From an uncultured Lachnospiraceae bacterium (GTDB taxonomy: Bacteria > Bacillota > Clostridia > Lachnospirales > Lachnospiraceae), in the NCBI GenBank assembly GCA_902493385.1, contig CABUPO010000007.1, forward strand, positions 75,557-139,556: 64,000 bases of DNA, read 5' to 3'. This document shows positions 17,840-27,209 of the stretch, piece by piece. Every line of letters starts with the position of its first letter. Position 1 is the stretch's first letter. A program made the position numbers and the translations under genes. Under the pieces are notes generated by a model. The model did no database searches. It was not told where the DNA came from and saw only the letters and a program-made list of their open reading frames with translations.

Positions 17840-19003
17840 TTGAATGATTTTACAATTGAAGATGATGGTCTGCATACGAAGCTTATGTATCATCTTTCTG
17901 AGGATGAAGAGATTGATGCGTATTGTTTTCGTATGATAGAGGCGGCGGCTCCCGGATGGCTTGTTCCATTAGCGCCGTGTGACGGTACTGAAAGCGGGGT
18001 GAGCCTTGGGTTCGATATTACCGATATGACGCCGGTTTCTTTATTGGCTTCTAACGGAGCCGGGATTAGCTTTATAGCAGATATATTTGGACAGGTTATA
18101 TCTGCGGTATATGAATCTGAGAAGTATTTGTTTGACAGCTCGATGTTTGTGCTTAATGGAGATTATGTATATTATCACAGGGATACAGGACAGACAAAGC
18201 TTTTGCTTCTTCCTGAGAGGAACAGAATTTTTCATCAAAGCCTTAAGGAACGTTTAAGAGAATTTATCAAAAAGGTATTATGTGATTCGCAGTATTTGAG
18301 TGAAAAGGACGGTATACGGCTTATACAGCTTCTTAATTATATTAATAATGAAAGAGAGTTTACCGTAAAAGGTCTCGCGGATATTCTTAATGATATAAGA
18401 CTTTCTTATGAAATCCGTGAAGAAAAGACTGAGGATAATTTTTGCGGCAATATAAGTGAGGACATATCTGTTTATAATGATTGTGATTCTGAAAGCTCTG
18501 ATAATCTGACTGAAAAGAAAAGTCTTAATGTTAATAAGCTTAAGAGGTTCTTTGGTTCATTATTTAATTCCGACAATTCTGAAGAGAATAGTGACGGCGG
18601 CAGTATGGAGGATAATAATGTAACTGATATAGAATATGTAAATATTGTTACGGAAAAAGAAGCTTCTTTTGGGGATACAAAGGAGATTGCTGTTTTAGGC
18701 GGCCAAAGCTCGTTCCCATACATGGTGCGCAAGTGTGATGGAAGTAAGGTTGTTATTAATAAGACATTATTCAGCATAGGGAAAGAAGAACGCTATGCGG
18801 ACTATAGAATTATTGATAACGCCGCAGTAAGCAGAATGCATGCTGAGATTAAATGTGAGAATGGAGTATATGCTGTTATCGACCAGGATTCCAGGAATCA
18901 TACATATATTAACGGAGATATGGCGGGCGCTTATGTTCCCGTTGAGATTCATTCGGGAGACGTAATCAGCTTTGCAGATGATGAGTACACATTTTACAGC
19001 TGA
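17840..19003 (+). CDS. FHA-domain protein with Lachnospiraceae-type N-terminal region
   Basis: A 387-residue cytoplasmic protein. The C-terminal 85 residues are a forkhead-associated phosphothreonine-binding domain (FSIGKEERYADYRI, NAAVSRMHAEI, YINGDMAG). The N-terminal 180 residues form a domain seen in other clostridial FHA proteins (DUF6382-like; inference) and a long acidic, serine-rich linker joins them. The start is taken as the TTG at 17840, ten bases after AAGGAAGG; the promoter lies where a longer reading would begin. FHA domains read Ser/Thr phosphorylation, but no kinase is adjacent. The sigma factor gene follows after 87 bases. Confidence 0.8.
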   Translation: MNDFTIEDDGLHTKLMYHLSEDEEIDAYCFRMIEAAAPGWLVPLAPCDGTESGVSLGFDITDMTPVSLLASNGAGISFIADIFGQVISAVYESEKYLFDSSMFVLNGDYVYYHRDTGQTKLLLLPERNRIFHQSLKERLREFIKKVLCDSQYLSEKDGIRLIQLLNYINNEREFTVKGLADILNDIRLSYEIREEKTEDNFCGNISEDISVYNDCDSESSDNLTEKKSLNVNKLKRFFGSLFNSDNSEENSDGGSMEDNNVTDIEYVNIVTEKEASFGDTKEIAVLGGQSSFPYMVRKCDGSKVVINKTLFSIGKEERYADYRIIDNAAVSRMHAEIKCENGVYAVIDQDSRNHTYINGDMAGAYVPVEIHSGDVISFADDEYTFYS

Positions 19004-19090
19004 CATGCAGTATTTTTTGTTGGAAATGCACTAAATATGTATTTTCCACATAAGCTACTATTAACTGCCTAAAGCGGGAGAGTCTTACAT

Positions 19091-19720
19091 TTGAAAACAT
19101 TTCCCAAGCCTCTTACTGCAAAAGAAGAGAAAGAATGCCTTGAAAGATGCAGAAAAGGCGATGCTTCTGCACGTGATGAGCTTATCGAGAAGAATCTCAG
19201 GCTTGTTGCTTATATTGTAAAAAAATATGCCGGTATCGGAAAGGACAGTGAAGACCTTATATCAATCGGAACCATAGGGTTAATCAAGGCTATTGACAGC
19301 TTTGACATTGACAAAGGAATAAGGCTTGCCACATACGCTTCAAGATGTATAGATAATGAGCTTTTAATGCTTCTCAGAAGTGAGAAGAAGCAGGCTAAGG
19401 AGGTATACCTTAATGAATCAATCGGCTCAGACAAGGAAGGAAATGAGATAAGCCTGATTGATATTATTGAGACCTCGGAGGAGGATATTACCGATAGGGT
19501 GCTCTTAAAGGAAGACCTTGGTAAACTATATGACTATGTTGAAACCGTACTAAGCGACAGGGAAAAGAACATTATTTATCTCAGATACGGAATTCCTGAC
19601 GGGTCCAAGGAATATACTCAGAGAGAAATTGCGGATATTATGGGAATAAGCCGAAGCTATATCAGCAGAATAGAAAAAAAGGCGTTATTTAAGCTTAAAA
19701 AAGCGTATGAGGAAAACTGA
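19091..19720 (+). CDS. sigK: Sporulation sigma factor SigK
   Basis: Sigma-70 family factor of 209 residues for late mother-cell gene expression in sporulation. Region 2 (EDLISIGTIGLIKAIDSFD, ATYASRCIDNELLM), the SigK-typical GSDKEGNEISLIDII segment and the region 4 helix-turn-helix (YTQREIADIMGISRSYISRIEKKAL) match SigK closely. It begins MKTFPKPLTAKEEKE, directly at the mature end: the 20-residue inhibitory pro-sequence of Bacillus SigK is missing and the gene is uninterrupted, as in Clostridioides difficile for the pro-sequence. The start is TTG at 19091 after CGGGAGAG. Confidence 0.88.
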   Translation: MKTFPKPLTAKEEKECLERCRKGDASARDELIEKNLRLVAYIVKKYAGIGKDSEDLISIGTIGLIKAIDSFDIDKGIRLATYASRCIDNELLMLLRSEKKQAKEVYLNESIGSDKEGNEISLIDIIETSEEDITDRVLLKEDLGKLYDYVETVLSDREKNIIYLRYGIPDGSKEYTQREIADIMGISRSYISRIEKKALFKLKKAYEEN

Positions 19721-19748
19721 CTATATGAATTAGATATATGAAGCATTA

Positions 19749-19777
19749 TTGAAACGCATATCATTATGTGGTATTAT
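19749..19777 (+). promoter_or_regulatory. Sigma-A-like promoter of the esterase gene
   Basis: TTGAAA (19749-19754), 17-base spacer, TATTAT (19772-19777), about 30 bases before the start codon. Confidence 0.6.
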
Positions 19778-19810
19778 TAAATGTAATGATAGTCAGGAAG
19801 GAGAGTATTT

Positions 19811-21745
19811 ATGTTGAAGGGGATTTTAAAATATGCGGCTGTTTTTGCGGCATGCTGCATAGCAATGGTTTTTTGTATTAATCAGAGAGGTCTTGCCGCT
19901 ATGAAAAAAGAAGTTATTTCAAGCACCAAAACGCTTCCGGGCGATGGTGAATTTAATGTTATTGCAGAGCCTTTTGATTGGGGCAAAGACGTTACGCGTA
20001 TTATGCTTAAGCCGGGAGGCTCAGTAGCTGCGGCTGATGTAGCTGCGGCTGACTTTACTGTTACTGCAACGCATTACAGCAAGCAGGCTTATAAGAATGA
20101 TTTTCAGGGTGAAAGAAAGGTTTTGGACGCCTATCCGGTTAATGCGGAAGGAGTAAAAGCCGACAACGGCGAGTACATAATAATTGAGCTTGAATACGGA
20201 AGCAGCGTTGCCGGGGCTCATACAGGTTCGTATAGTTATGCTAACTATTATACGCCTCTTACGCTTACTTATAATGTTTCATGGAGTAAGTCAGATGAAA
20301 AATATACGCAGCATGAGGTTGTCAACCTTGTATGCGACGAATTTGTTCTTGAAAGATATACGGACTCATCAATAAGCGACCCAAAATATAACTTTGTGGA
20401 TTATGCAATGTATTCGCCTGAAAAGGATGGAAAAAAGCATCCGCTTATCATATTCTTTCACGGTATGGGAGAAGGCGGCGCGGGTTCGCTTGATAATCAT
20501 GGAGTTCAGATGTATGCATATCCTGAATGTAATTTTGCTGATACTGAGATTCAGAATATTATGGGTGGAAAAGCATATGTACTTCTTCCACAGTCGCCTG
20601 AAACATGGCCTACTAACGGATTTACAAGTGAATCGGGATATCTTGAAGTTGTGAACAGTCTGATTGATTCTATGATAGCAAATAATCCTGAGATTGATAC
20701 CAACCGTATATATGTTGGAGGTCTTTCAATGGGAGGTTATATGGCGTCAAGAGTTATTCTTGACAGGCCTGGCAAATATGCAGCTGCATTTTTATGCAGC
20801 CAGGCATACGCCATTACGGAAGAGGATGCGGCAAAGCTTGTCGACCTGCCTGTATGGATAAGCTGCAGTGAGGCTGACAATACATGCAGAATGGATCCAT
20901 ATACATATGCTTCATATGAAAAGCTTGTGGCAGCAGGCGGCAAAGAGGTAAAGTGTGCCGTTATGGAAAGTAATTCATCTGATCCTGCAAGCAGATTCAG
21001 ATTCTATTCTTCAGACAGAGACGGTTATGTTCTTTATTATGCAGAGCAGGAAAATGAGAATAAGATAAAAGGAGAGTTTGTGTGGGATAACGTATCTTAT
21101 TCAGGACATAATGGAGGATGGGTTCCGGTATTTGCCAATGGAGAATATTATCTTAACGACGACGGCGCTAAGGTTACGATTATGGAATGGGTTGCAGCAC
21201 AGAGCCTGGCTTCTGAGGTTACGGTTGACGCATCAAAGGCAAAGACTGAATATAATGTCGGAGAAGTATTCTCTGCTGAGGGACTGGTTGTAAACGTTAC
21301 CTACAGGGATGGCTCTAAAACAACAGTAACTGATTATACAGTTACAGCGCCTGATATGAGTACGGAGGGTGTAAAGGAAGTATCGGTTACATATTCAGGA
21401 ATTAAGGCAGTATACAGTATTAAGGTTAATAAAGCAGCCGGTACGGTAACGCCGCCTGCGAATAATTCTGTTACTAATCCTGTGCCTGCAGTCAATCAGC
21501 CGGCAGGAAGCAGTTACGCAAAGATATTTAAGGTGGCAAAGAAAAAGCTTACGGTTAAAAAGGGCAGGAAGGTTAAAATTAAAGTAACCGTATCTAAGGA
21601 TACAACCGTAAAATTCAAATCGTCAAAGCCTAAGATTGCAAAGGTATCTAAAAAAGGCGTAGTAAAAGGAATAAAGAAAGGAAAGGCTAAGATTACCGTA
21701 ACTGCATATGGCAAGAAAAAAACGGTAACAATTAAAGTAAAATAG
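19811..21745 (+). CDS. Secreted alpha/beta-hydrolase esterase with Ig-like domains
   Basis: A 644-residue exported protein. A signal peptide covers about residues 1-30 (Lys-rich start, AAVFAACCIAMVF core, cleavage near GLAA). A beta-rich N-terminal domain is followed by a carboxylesterase/dienelactone-hydrolase-like domain with oxyanion segment IIFFHGMGEGG and nucleophile elbow GGLSMGG. Then come a Big_3-type Ig domain (TEYNVGEVFSAEGLVVNVTYRDG) and a very lysine-rich Big_2-type domain at the C-terminus (KKLTVKKGRKVKIKV). It probably de-esterifies plant polysaccharide or xenobiotic esters outside the cell. No LPXTG or SLH anchor is seen; the basic tail may bind the wall. Confidence 0.8.
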   Translation: MLKGILKYAAVFAACCIAMVFCINQRGLAAMKKEVISSTKTLPGDGEFNVIAEPFDWGKDVTRIMLKPGGSVAAADVAAADFTVTATHYSKQAYKNDFQGERKVLDAYPVNAEGVKADNGEYIIIELEYGSSVAGAHTGSYSYANYYTPLTLTYNVSWSKSDEKYTQHEVVNLVCDEFVLERYTDSSISDPKYNFVDYAMYSPEKDGKKHPLIIFFHGMGEGGAGSLDNHGVQMYAYPECNFADTEIQNIMGGKAYVLLPQSPETWPTNGFTSESGYLEVVNSLIDSMIANNPEIDTNRIYVGGLSMGGYMASRVILDRPGKYAAAFLCSQAYAITEEDAAKLVDLPVWISCSEADNTCRMDPYTYASYEKLVAAGGKEVKCAVMESNSSDPASRFRFYSSDRDGYVLYYAEQENENKIKGEFVWDNVSYSGHNGGWVPVFANGEYYLNDDGAKVTIMEWVAAQSLASEVTVDASKAKTEYNVGEVFSAEGLVVNVTYRDGSKTTVTDYTVTAPDMSTEGVKEVSVTYSGIKAVYSIKVNKAAGTVTPPANNSVTNPVPAVNQPAGSSYAKIFKVAKKKLTVKKGRKVKIKVTVSKDTTVKFKSSKPKIAKVSKKGVVKGIKKGKAKITVTAYGKKKTVTIKVK

Positions 21746-21767
21746 TGGTATAATGTATGTATCATGT

Positions 21768-21798
21768 AAGGCTGTTGTTCATAAAGAATGACAGCCTT
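21768..21798. terminator. Hairpin after the esterase gene
   Basis: Arms AAGGCTGT (21768-21775) and ACAGCCTT (21791-21798). No T run follows, and a TATAAT at 21749-21754 stands before it, so it may instead be a leader hairpin of the next gene. Confidence 0.35.
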
Positions 21799-21822
21799 AA
21801 CTAAAGTGCGAGAGGTTATAAT

Positions 21823-23160
21823 ATGAGCGTTATAAAAAGTAAAGAGTATATTGATATAATTGAAAAAGATATTAAAGGGCACAGTATATCTGCAGAAGAA
21901 GAGCATGATTATATAATTAATTCCACTGCAAAATATCATGGGAATTATGTCAGGACATGTTATATGCCTAAAATTTTCTCGGAAGAGGAATATAATTATT
22001 TTAAAGAGATAACAGAAGTTTTATATTCTATATTTGAAAAGATAATTAACAGATATTTTGATGATGAAGAGTACAGGAAGCGTTTCGGATTTGACGAAAG
22101 GCTTACTGAGCTTATATTAAGATGCGACAGAAGATTCCTTACGATACCTGTTGCGAGGATTGACATATTTTATAATGAAGAAACAGGAGATTTTAAGTTC
22201 TGTGAGTTCAATACCGACGGTTCAAGCGCCATGAATGAAGACAGGGAGCTTAATAATGCGGTAAGTAAAACTATAGCTTTTCAGGAATTTGTAAAAAGCA
22301 ATAAGGTAAAGGTATGCGAGCTGTTTTATTCATGGATAGACGAGATGGAAAGAATGTATTCTGAAAGAATGGGCGGCGCACAGCCTTGCAATATTGTCAT
22401 AGCTGATTTTCTTGAGAGTGCGTCTATGGAAGAATTTGAGGTGTTCCTTTCGTGTTTTAAGAACAGGGGATATAATGCTGAAATATGTGAGATAAGAGAT
22501 ATGGTTTATGACGGACGCAGTCTGTATACTCCGTCGGGAATGAGGGTAGACGCAGTGTACAGAAGGGCCGTTACAAGCGATATAATGAAGCATTATGACG
22601 AAGTTACAGATTTTATATCGGCGGTCAGAGATGGAAATGTGGCGCTGTTCGGAGATTTTTTCACGCAGATTGCACACAATAAAATACTTTTTAAGCTTAT
22701 GTGGGAAGACGATACCCTTAATATGCTTGATGAAAAGCAAAGAGAGTTTGTTATAAAGCATGTGCCTGAAACGTATGCGGCAAAAGATGTGCAGGTAAAA
22801 GAGATTATAGACAATAAGGATATGTATATATTAAAGCCTGAGGACTCGTACGGCTCAAAGGGGGTATTTCCCGGAATAAGCTATACCGATGAACAGTGGA
22901 ATGAGATTGTCAGTGATAATATTGATTTTGACAATTATATAATTCAGGAATTTTATACGCCATATAAGAGCAGTAATTATATTTTGGAAAATAAAACGCT
23001 TACCAGGAAGCAGTTTTATAATCTGACAGGACTTTATATGTATAACGGGAAGCTTAAGGGAATATATTCGAGAATATCAAAGGACCCTGTAATTTCCACA
23101 CAATATAATGAAATGGCGCTGCCGACGATTATTATTCCTAATGAAAAAATAAATATTTAA
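21823..23160 (+). CDS. Glutathionylspermidine-synthase-like ATP-grasp ligase
   Basis: A 445-residue protein resembling the C-terminal amide-bond-forming domain of glutathionylspermidine synthases, a circularly permuted ATP-grasp fold. Conserved elements are RIDIFYNEETGDFKFCEFNT (Mg and substrate loop), YILKPEDSYGSKGVF (nucleotide-binding Lys and glycine loop) and IIQEFYTP. The amidase half of the Escherichia coli enzyme is absent. It stands alone between a secreted esterase and asd, with GCGAGAGG as ribosome binding site. Members of this group also act as peptide or carboxylate-amine ligases of unknown substrate, so glutathionylspermidine formation is not claimed. Confidence 0.7.
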   Translation: MSVIKSKEYIDIIEKDIKGHSISAEEEHDYIINSTAKYHGNYVRTCYMPKIFSEEEYNYFKEITEVLYSIFEKIINRYFDDEEYRKRFGFDERLTELILRCDRRFLTIPVARIDIFYNEETGDFKFCEFNTDGSSAMNEDRELNNAVSKTIAFQEFVKSNKVKVCELFYSWIDEMERMYSERMGGAQPCNIVIADFLESASMEEFEVFLSCFKNRGYNAEICEIRDMVYDGRSLYTPSGMRVDAVYRRAVTSDIMKHYDEVTDFISAVRDGNVALFGDFFTQIAHNKILFKLMWEDDTLNMLDEKQREFVIKHVPETYAAKDVQVKEIIDNKDMYILKPEDSYGSKGVFPGISYTDEQWNEIVSDNIDFDNYIIQEFYTPYKSSNYILENKTLTRKQFYNLTGLYMYNGKLKGIYSRISKDPVISTQYNEMALPTIIIPNEKINI

Positions 23161-23240
23161 GAAAAAATAATATTTACTATTTTATTCTGACAGATATTAT
23201 TGTAAAATAAAGCGAATATGTTTACCGGGAGGATTAAAAA

Positions 23241-24326
23241 ATGAGCAGCAAGTTGAAGGTAGGTATTTTAGGCGGAACAGGAATGGTAGGACAGAGATTC
23301 ATTTCCCTTCTTGAGAACCATCCCTGGTTTGAAGTAGTATGTATCGCGGCAAGCCCGAGAAGCGCTGGCAAGACCTATGAGGAAGCAGTAGGCGGACGCT
23401 GGAAGATGACTACACCTATGCCTGAAGCTGTAAAAGGTATTATTGTAAATGATGTAAATGATGTTGAGAAAGTAAGCAGTCAGGTGGATTTTGTATTTAG
23501 CGCAGTTGATATGACTAAGGAAGAGATACGCGCAATAGAAGAGGCTTATGCCAGGACAGAGACGCCTGTCGTATCCAATAACAGCGCACACAGATGGACA
23601 CAGGACGTGCCTATGGTTGTACCGGAGATTAATCCGGAGCATCTTTGCATAATAGACGCTCAGAAAAAGCGTCTGAATACAGAGAGAGGATTTATTGTTG
23701 TAAAGCCTAACTGTTCAATTCAGAGTTATACGCCTGCACTCCATGCGCTGCGTGAATATAATCCGCAAAAGGTTGTTGTTTCAACATATCAGGCGATATC
23801 AGGAGCAGGCAAAACATTTAAGGACTGGCCAGAGATGGAAGGCAATATAATTCCATATATCGGAGGCGAAGAAGAAAAGAGCGAGAAAGAGCCTTTAAGA
23901 ATATGGGGCAAGGCTGAGAACGGAGTTATTGTTCCGGCAGCGTCGCCTGTTATTACAAGCCAGTGTATAAGAGTTCCTGTACTTAATGGACATACTGCGA
24001 CTGTATTTGTTACTTTTGAAAAGAAGCCTGAGAAGGAAGCAGTAATTGAAGCATGGAATTCTTATAAGGGACTTCCGCAGGAGCTTGAGCTTCCAAGCGC
24101 GCCAAAGCAGTTCATTAAGTATATGGAAGAGGATAACAGACCGCAGGTTGCGCTTGATGTTGATTATGAGAATGGAATGGGCGTAACGCTCGGAAGACTT
24201 CGTGAGGATATAATATTTGATTATAAGTTTGTAGGTCTTTCACATAATACTGTAAGAGGCGCGGCAGGCGGCGCGGTTCTTATTGCAGAGCTTCTTACTG
24301 CACAGGAAAGAATACAGGCAAAATAA
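23241..24326 (+). CDS. asd: Aspartate-semialdehyde dehydrogenase
   Basis: Converts aspartyl phosphate to aspartate semialdehyde with NADPH, the branch point to lysine, diaminopimelate, threonine and methionine. The 361-residue protein belongs to the archaeal/fungal-type Asd group: GILGGTGMVGQRFI nucleotide motif at residues 8-21, catalytic Cys in VVKPNCSIQSYT, and SQCIRVPVLNGHTATVFV. The ribosome binding site is GGGAGG. A dihydroorotase gene follows after 36 bases, so asd may lead the transcript of the pyrimidine genes. Confidence 0.93.
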   Translation: MSSKLKVGILGGTGMVGQRFISLLENHPWFEVVCIAASPRSAGKTYEEAVGGRWKMTTPMPEAVKGIIVNDVNDVEKVSSQVDFVFSAVDMTKEEIRAIEEAYARTETPVVSNNSAHRWTQDVPMVVPEINPEHLCIIDAQKKRLNTERGFIVVKPNCSIQSYTPALHALREYNPQKVVVSTYQAISGAGKTFKDWPEMEGNIIPYIGGEEEKSEKEPLRIWGKAENGVIVPAASPVITSQCIRVPVLNGHTATVFVTFEKKPEKEAVIEAWNSYKGLPQELELPSAPKQFIKYMEEDNRPQVALDVDYENGMGVTLGRLREDIIFDYKFVGLSHNTVRGAAGGAVLIAELLTAQERIQAK

Positions 24327-24362
24327 AACCTGTAACTACATGGATTGAAAGGCGGTATATAT

Positions 24363-25643
24363 ATGCTTCTTGTCAGGGATGGATTTTTAGTTGATCCGGT
24401 TTCGGGACGTAACGGTATATTTGATATCCTTATAGAAGACGGCCATGTCGCAGATGTAGATACATGTATAGAAGTAAAAGATTCATATGAGGTTATAGAT
24501 GCCAAAGGAAAGTATATTATGCCGGGATTCGTGGATTTGCATGAGCATTTCCGCGAGCCCGGCTATACTTATAAGGAGACGGTAAAGACCGGTTCTATGG
24601 CGGCTGCAAGAGGTGGATTTACTTCTGTATTTTGTATGCCTAATACGAAGCCTGTGACAGACAGTAAGGATAGTTATGACGCGCTTATTGATATAATAAA
24701 AAATGACGCCTGCATAAACGTATTTCCTGTAGGAGCCATTACAAAAGGCCAGATGGGAAATGAGCTTTCAGAGATTGAAAAGATGGCAGCAAGCGGCATG
24801 AAAGCTGTAAGTGAAGACGGTAAATCCGTAATGAATTCACTTTTATGCAGAGAAGGCATGAAGCTTGCAAAAGAGCTTGATATTCCTGTGTTTGCACATT
24901 GTGAGGATATTGACCTTGTATGCGGCGGCGTTATGAACGAGGGAAAAAGGGCGAAAGAGCTCAATCTTAAAGGAATTACTAATGCAGTAGAAGATATAAT
25001 TGCGGCAAGGGATATTCTTCTTGCAAAAGAAACCGGCGCCAGATTACATTTGTGCCATGTATCTACAAGAGACAGTGTTAAGATGATTAAGCTTGCAAAA
25101 GAGGATGGAGTTAATGTGACCGGCGAGGTATGTCCGCATCATTTTACATTGTGTGATGAAGATATACCTTCGGATGACTCTAATTATAAGATGAATCCTC
25201 CGCTTCGTTCACGTGCTGATAAAGAAGCTCTTATTGACGGTATAAGAACAGGAGTTATTGACGTAATTTCCACAGACCATGCGCCTCATTCTGCAGAGGA
25301 AAAGAGCGGTTCAATGAACGCATCGCCGTTCGGAATAGTAGGCTCTGAGACGGCATTTGCTCTGTCGTATACGGAGCTTGTGGAAAAGGGATATTTAACT
25401 CTTTTTGAGCTTGTAAAATGCATGAGTGCCAATCCGGCACGAATTGCGGGAATAGACAGAGGAAGCTTAAGTGTTGGTGCGACAGCTGATTTTGTTATTG
25501 CGGACATTGGCACATGGTATGAGATTAACCCTGATACATTTCTTTCAAAAGGAAAGAATACACCTTTTGCCGGATACAGGGTAAAGGGAAGGATAGAAAA
25601 GACCTTTGTTGGCGGACGAAAGGTCTATGAGGAGGATAAATAA
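24363..25643 (+). CDS. pyrC: Dihydroorotase
   Basis: Cyclises carbamoyl aspartate to dihydroorotate, third step of pyrimidine synthesis. The 426-residue type I protein carries the metal motif DLHEHFREPG, the bridging-Lys region replaced as usual by a downstream acidic/His set, FAHCEDIDL, HLCHVSTRDS, CPHHFTL and the catalytic Asp in ISTDHAPHS. The ATG at 24363 is chosen because AAAGGCGG stands eight bases before it; an upstream TTG lies in that site. Its stop overlaps the pyrF start (TAATG). Confidence 0.95.
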   Translation: MLLVRDGFLVDPVSGRNGIFDILIEDGHVADVDTCIEVKDSYEVIDAKGKYIMPGFVDLHEHFREPGYTYKETVKTGSMAAARGGFTSVFCMPNTKPVTDSKDSYDALIDIIKNDACINVFPVGAITKGQMGNELSEIEKMAASGMKAVSEDGKSVMNSLLCREGMKLAKELDIPVFAHCEDIDLVCGGVMNEGKRAKELNLKGITNAVEDIIAARDILLAKETGARLHLCHVSTRDSVKMIKLAKEDGVNVTGEVCPHHFTLCDEDIPSDDSNYKMNPPLRSRADKEALIDGIRTGVIDVISTDHAPHSAEEKSGSMNASPFGIVGSETAFALSYTELVEKGYLTLFELVKCMSANPARIAGIDRGSLSVGATADFVIADIGTWYEINPDTFLSKGKNTPFAGYRVKGRIEKTFVGGRKVYEEDK

Positions 25644-26560
25644 TGATTAATAAGCTTGTTGAAAAGATTAAAAAGACTGAAGCTCCTATAGTAGTGGGGC
25701 TTGATCCGATGCTTTCTTATATACCTGATTTTATTAAGGAAAAGGCGTATAAGGAATATGGAGAGACCTTAGATGGCGCGGCAGAAGCGGTATGGGAATA
25801 TAATAAAGGTATTATTGACGCAGTATATGACCTTGTGCCTGCCGTTAAGCCGCAGATTGCGATGTACGAGCAATTCGGACTGCCGGGACTTGGCGCATTT
25901 AAAAGGACTGTGGACTATTGTAAGGAAAAGGGACTTGTAGTGATAGGAGATATTAAACGTGGAGATATTGGCTCTACATCAGCAGCATATGCGGTTGGCC
26001 ATATTGGAAGGGTCGAGGTAGGCAGCAGCTCATATTCTCCGTTTGACGAGGATTTTATTACGGTTAATCCTTATCTGGGCTCGGACGGAATTAATCCGTT
26101 TATCGACGTATGCAGGAAAGAAAATAAGGGAATGTTTATCCTTGTTAAAACGTCTAACCCATCAAGCGGAGAATTTCAGGACAGGCTGATTGACGGAAGG
26201 CCTTTGTATGAGCATGTGGCCGAGAAGGTTAATGAATGGGGCAGCTCGCTTATGGGCGATTCATACAGCTATGTTGGAGCTGTGGTAGGCGCAACTTATC
26301 CTGAGATGGGCAAGCTTCTTAGAAAGCTTATGCCAAAATCATATATTCTTGTGCCGGGCTACGGCGCACAGGGAGGCTGCGGAAAAGATCTTGCAGGATT
26401 CTTTAATGAGGACGGACTGGGAGCAATAGTTAATTCTTCAAGAGGAATAATAGCGGCCTATAAGCAGGAGGCTTACAGCATGTATGGCGATACCGGTTAT
26501 GCGGACGCATCAAGGGCTGCAGTGCTTGCGATGAAGGAGGACCTTAAACAGGCGATATAA
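25643..26560 (+). CDS. pyrF: Orotidine 5'-phosphate decarboxylase
   Basis: Last step of UMP synthesis. The 305-residue protein is the longer (type 2, Mycobacterium-like) form: IVVGLDPML near the N-terminus, catalytic DIKRGDIGSTSAAYA, and VPGYGAQGG for phosphate binding. One-base overlap with pyrC ensures coupling; AGGAGG lies in the pyrC end. A hairpin follows and the next pyrimidine gene (pyrK) is 8.6 kb away, so the operon appears split by the accessory island. Confidence 0.95.
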   Translation: MINKLVEKIKKTEAPIVVGLDPMLSYIPDFIKEKAYKEYGETLDGAAEAVWEYNKGIIDAVYDLVPAVKPQIAMYEQFGLPGLGAFKRTVDYCKEKGLVVIGDIKRGDIGSTSAAYAVGHIGRVEVGSSSYSPFDEDFITVNPYLGSDGINPFIDVCRKENKGMFILVKTSNPSSGEFQDRLIDGRPLYEHVAEKVNEWGSSLMGDSYSYVGAVVGATYPEMGKLLRKLMPKSYILVPGYGAQGGCGKDLAGFFNEDGLGAIVNSSRGIIAAYKQEAYSMYGDTGYADASRAAVLAMKEDLKQAI

Positions 26561-26595
26561 TAATACTTAATATAAAATTAATACATTTTGCTTTC

Positions 26596-26622
26596 TAACC
26601 CGGACACGATATGTCCGGGTTA
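26596..26622 (+). terminator. Hairpin after pyrF
   Basis: Perfect 11-bp stem TAACCCGGACA / TGTCCGGGTTA with a 5-base loop, followed by AGCTTTATTAT. The T run is short, but stem strength and place suggest a terminator for asd-pyrC-pyrF. Confidence 0.65.
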
Positions 26623-26686
26623 AGCTTTATTATCTGTCACAGTACATGAAATATATGTGCAGAAATGATAATAAAGGAGAAGCAAA

Positions 26687-26944
26687 ATGGAAGAAAAAAG
26701 TGAAATCAAATCGCTCAGAGGAGCAAAAAGAAAAGTATACCATGCAGAAGGCGGCTGCCTGAAAGCGGTATATTCACCATATGACATGCATTACTATGAC
26801 GGGGAGACTAATAAGTACCATACTCCCGACAACAGCCTGATGCGTGATGATGAAGGAAGATACTATGTAAACAAAAGAGGAAGCTTTAAGGCACGTTTCA
26901 GCCGCATGGAAGAAGATGACCTCCTACTTGATTGTATAAAGTAA
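26687..26944 (+). CDS. Small hypothetical protein, 85 residues
   Basis: I do not recognise the family. The protein is hydrophilic, rich in charged and aromatic residues (YSPYDMHYYDGETNKYH, DDEGRYYVNKRGSFKARF), without membrane segment or signal peptide. A strong AAAGGAG stands before the ATG, and codon use is like the core genes, so it is probably a real resident gene rather than part of the island that begins just after it. It ends shortly before the first copy of the 30-bp island repeat. Confidence 0.6.
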   Translation: MEEKSEIKSLRGAKRKVYHAEGGCLKAVYSPYDMHYYDGETNKYHTPDNSLMRDDEGRYYVNKRGSFKARFSRMEEDDLLLDCIK

Positions 26945-27000
26945 AATTCGTTGACGTTTATAGTAAAAAATAATATAATTATAAAAACTATAACAAATTT

Positions 27001-27030
27001 TGTAGAAAGAACAGAAGAAGCCCTTTGTAT
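27001..27030 (+). repeat. Island direct repeat, copy 1
   Basis: A 30-base segment (TGTAGAAAGAACAG then AAGAAGCCCTTTGTAT) matching copy 2 at 30111-30140 in 28 of 30 positions. In frame it reads FVERTEEALCMNK, a fragment of the same coding sequence as copy 2 (VERAEEALCIN). The two copies bracket the membrane protein and the kinase/GNAT/ASCH cassette. Confidence 0.8.
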
Positions 27031-27209
27031 GAATAAAATAAATGCGGCGATATAAAGAGTAAAAACGGTGTCGCATACATCTAAAGATATTCTGTTAAAT
27101 TTGCAAATAATAGAATGTACAAGGATTTTAGAACACAGTATAAAAATGTATGTACTTTTAACAATACCAAAAGATGGTAGCACGATATGCGTTTTAATGG
27201 GGGATAGTT

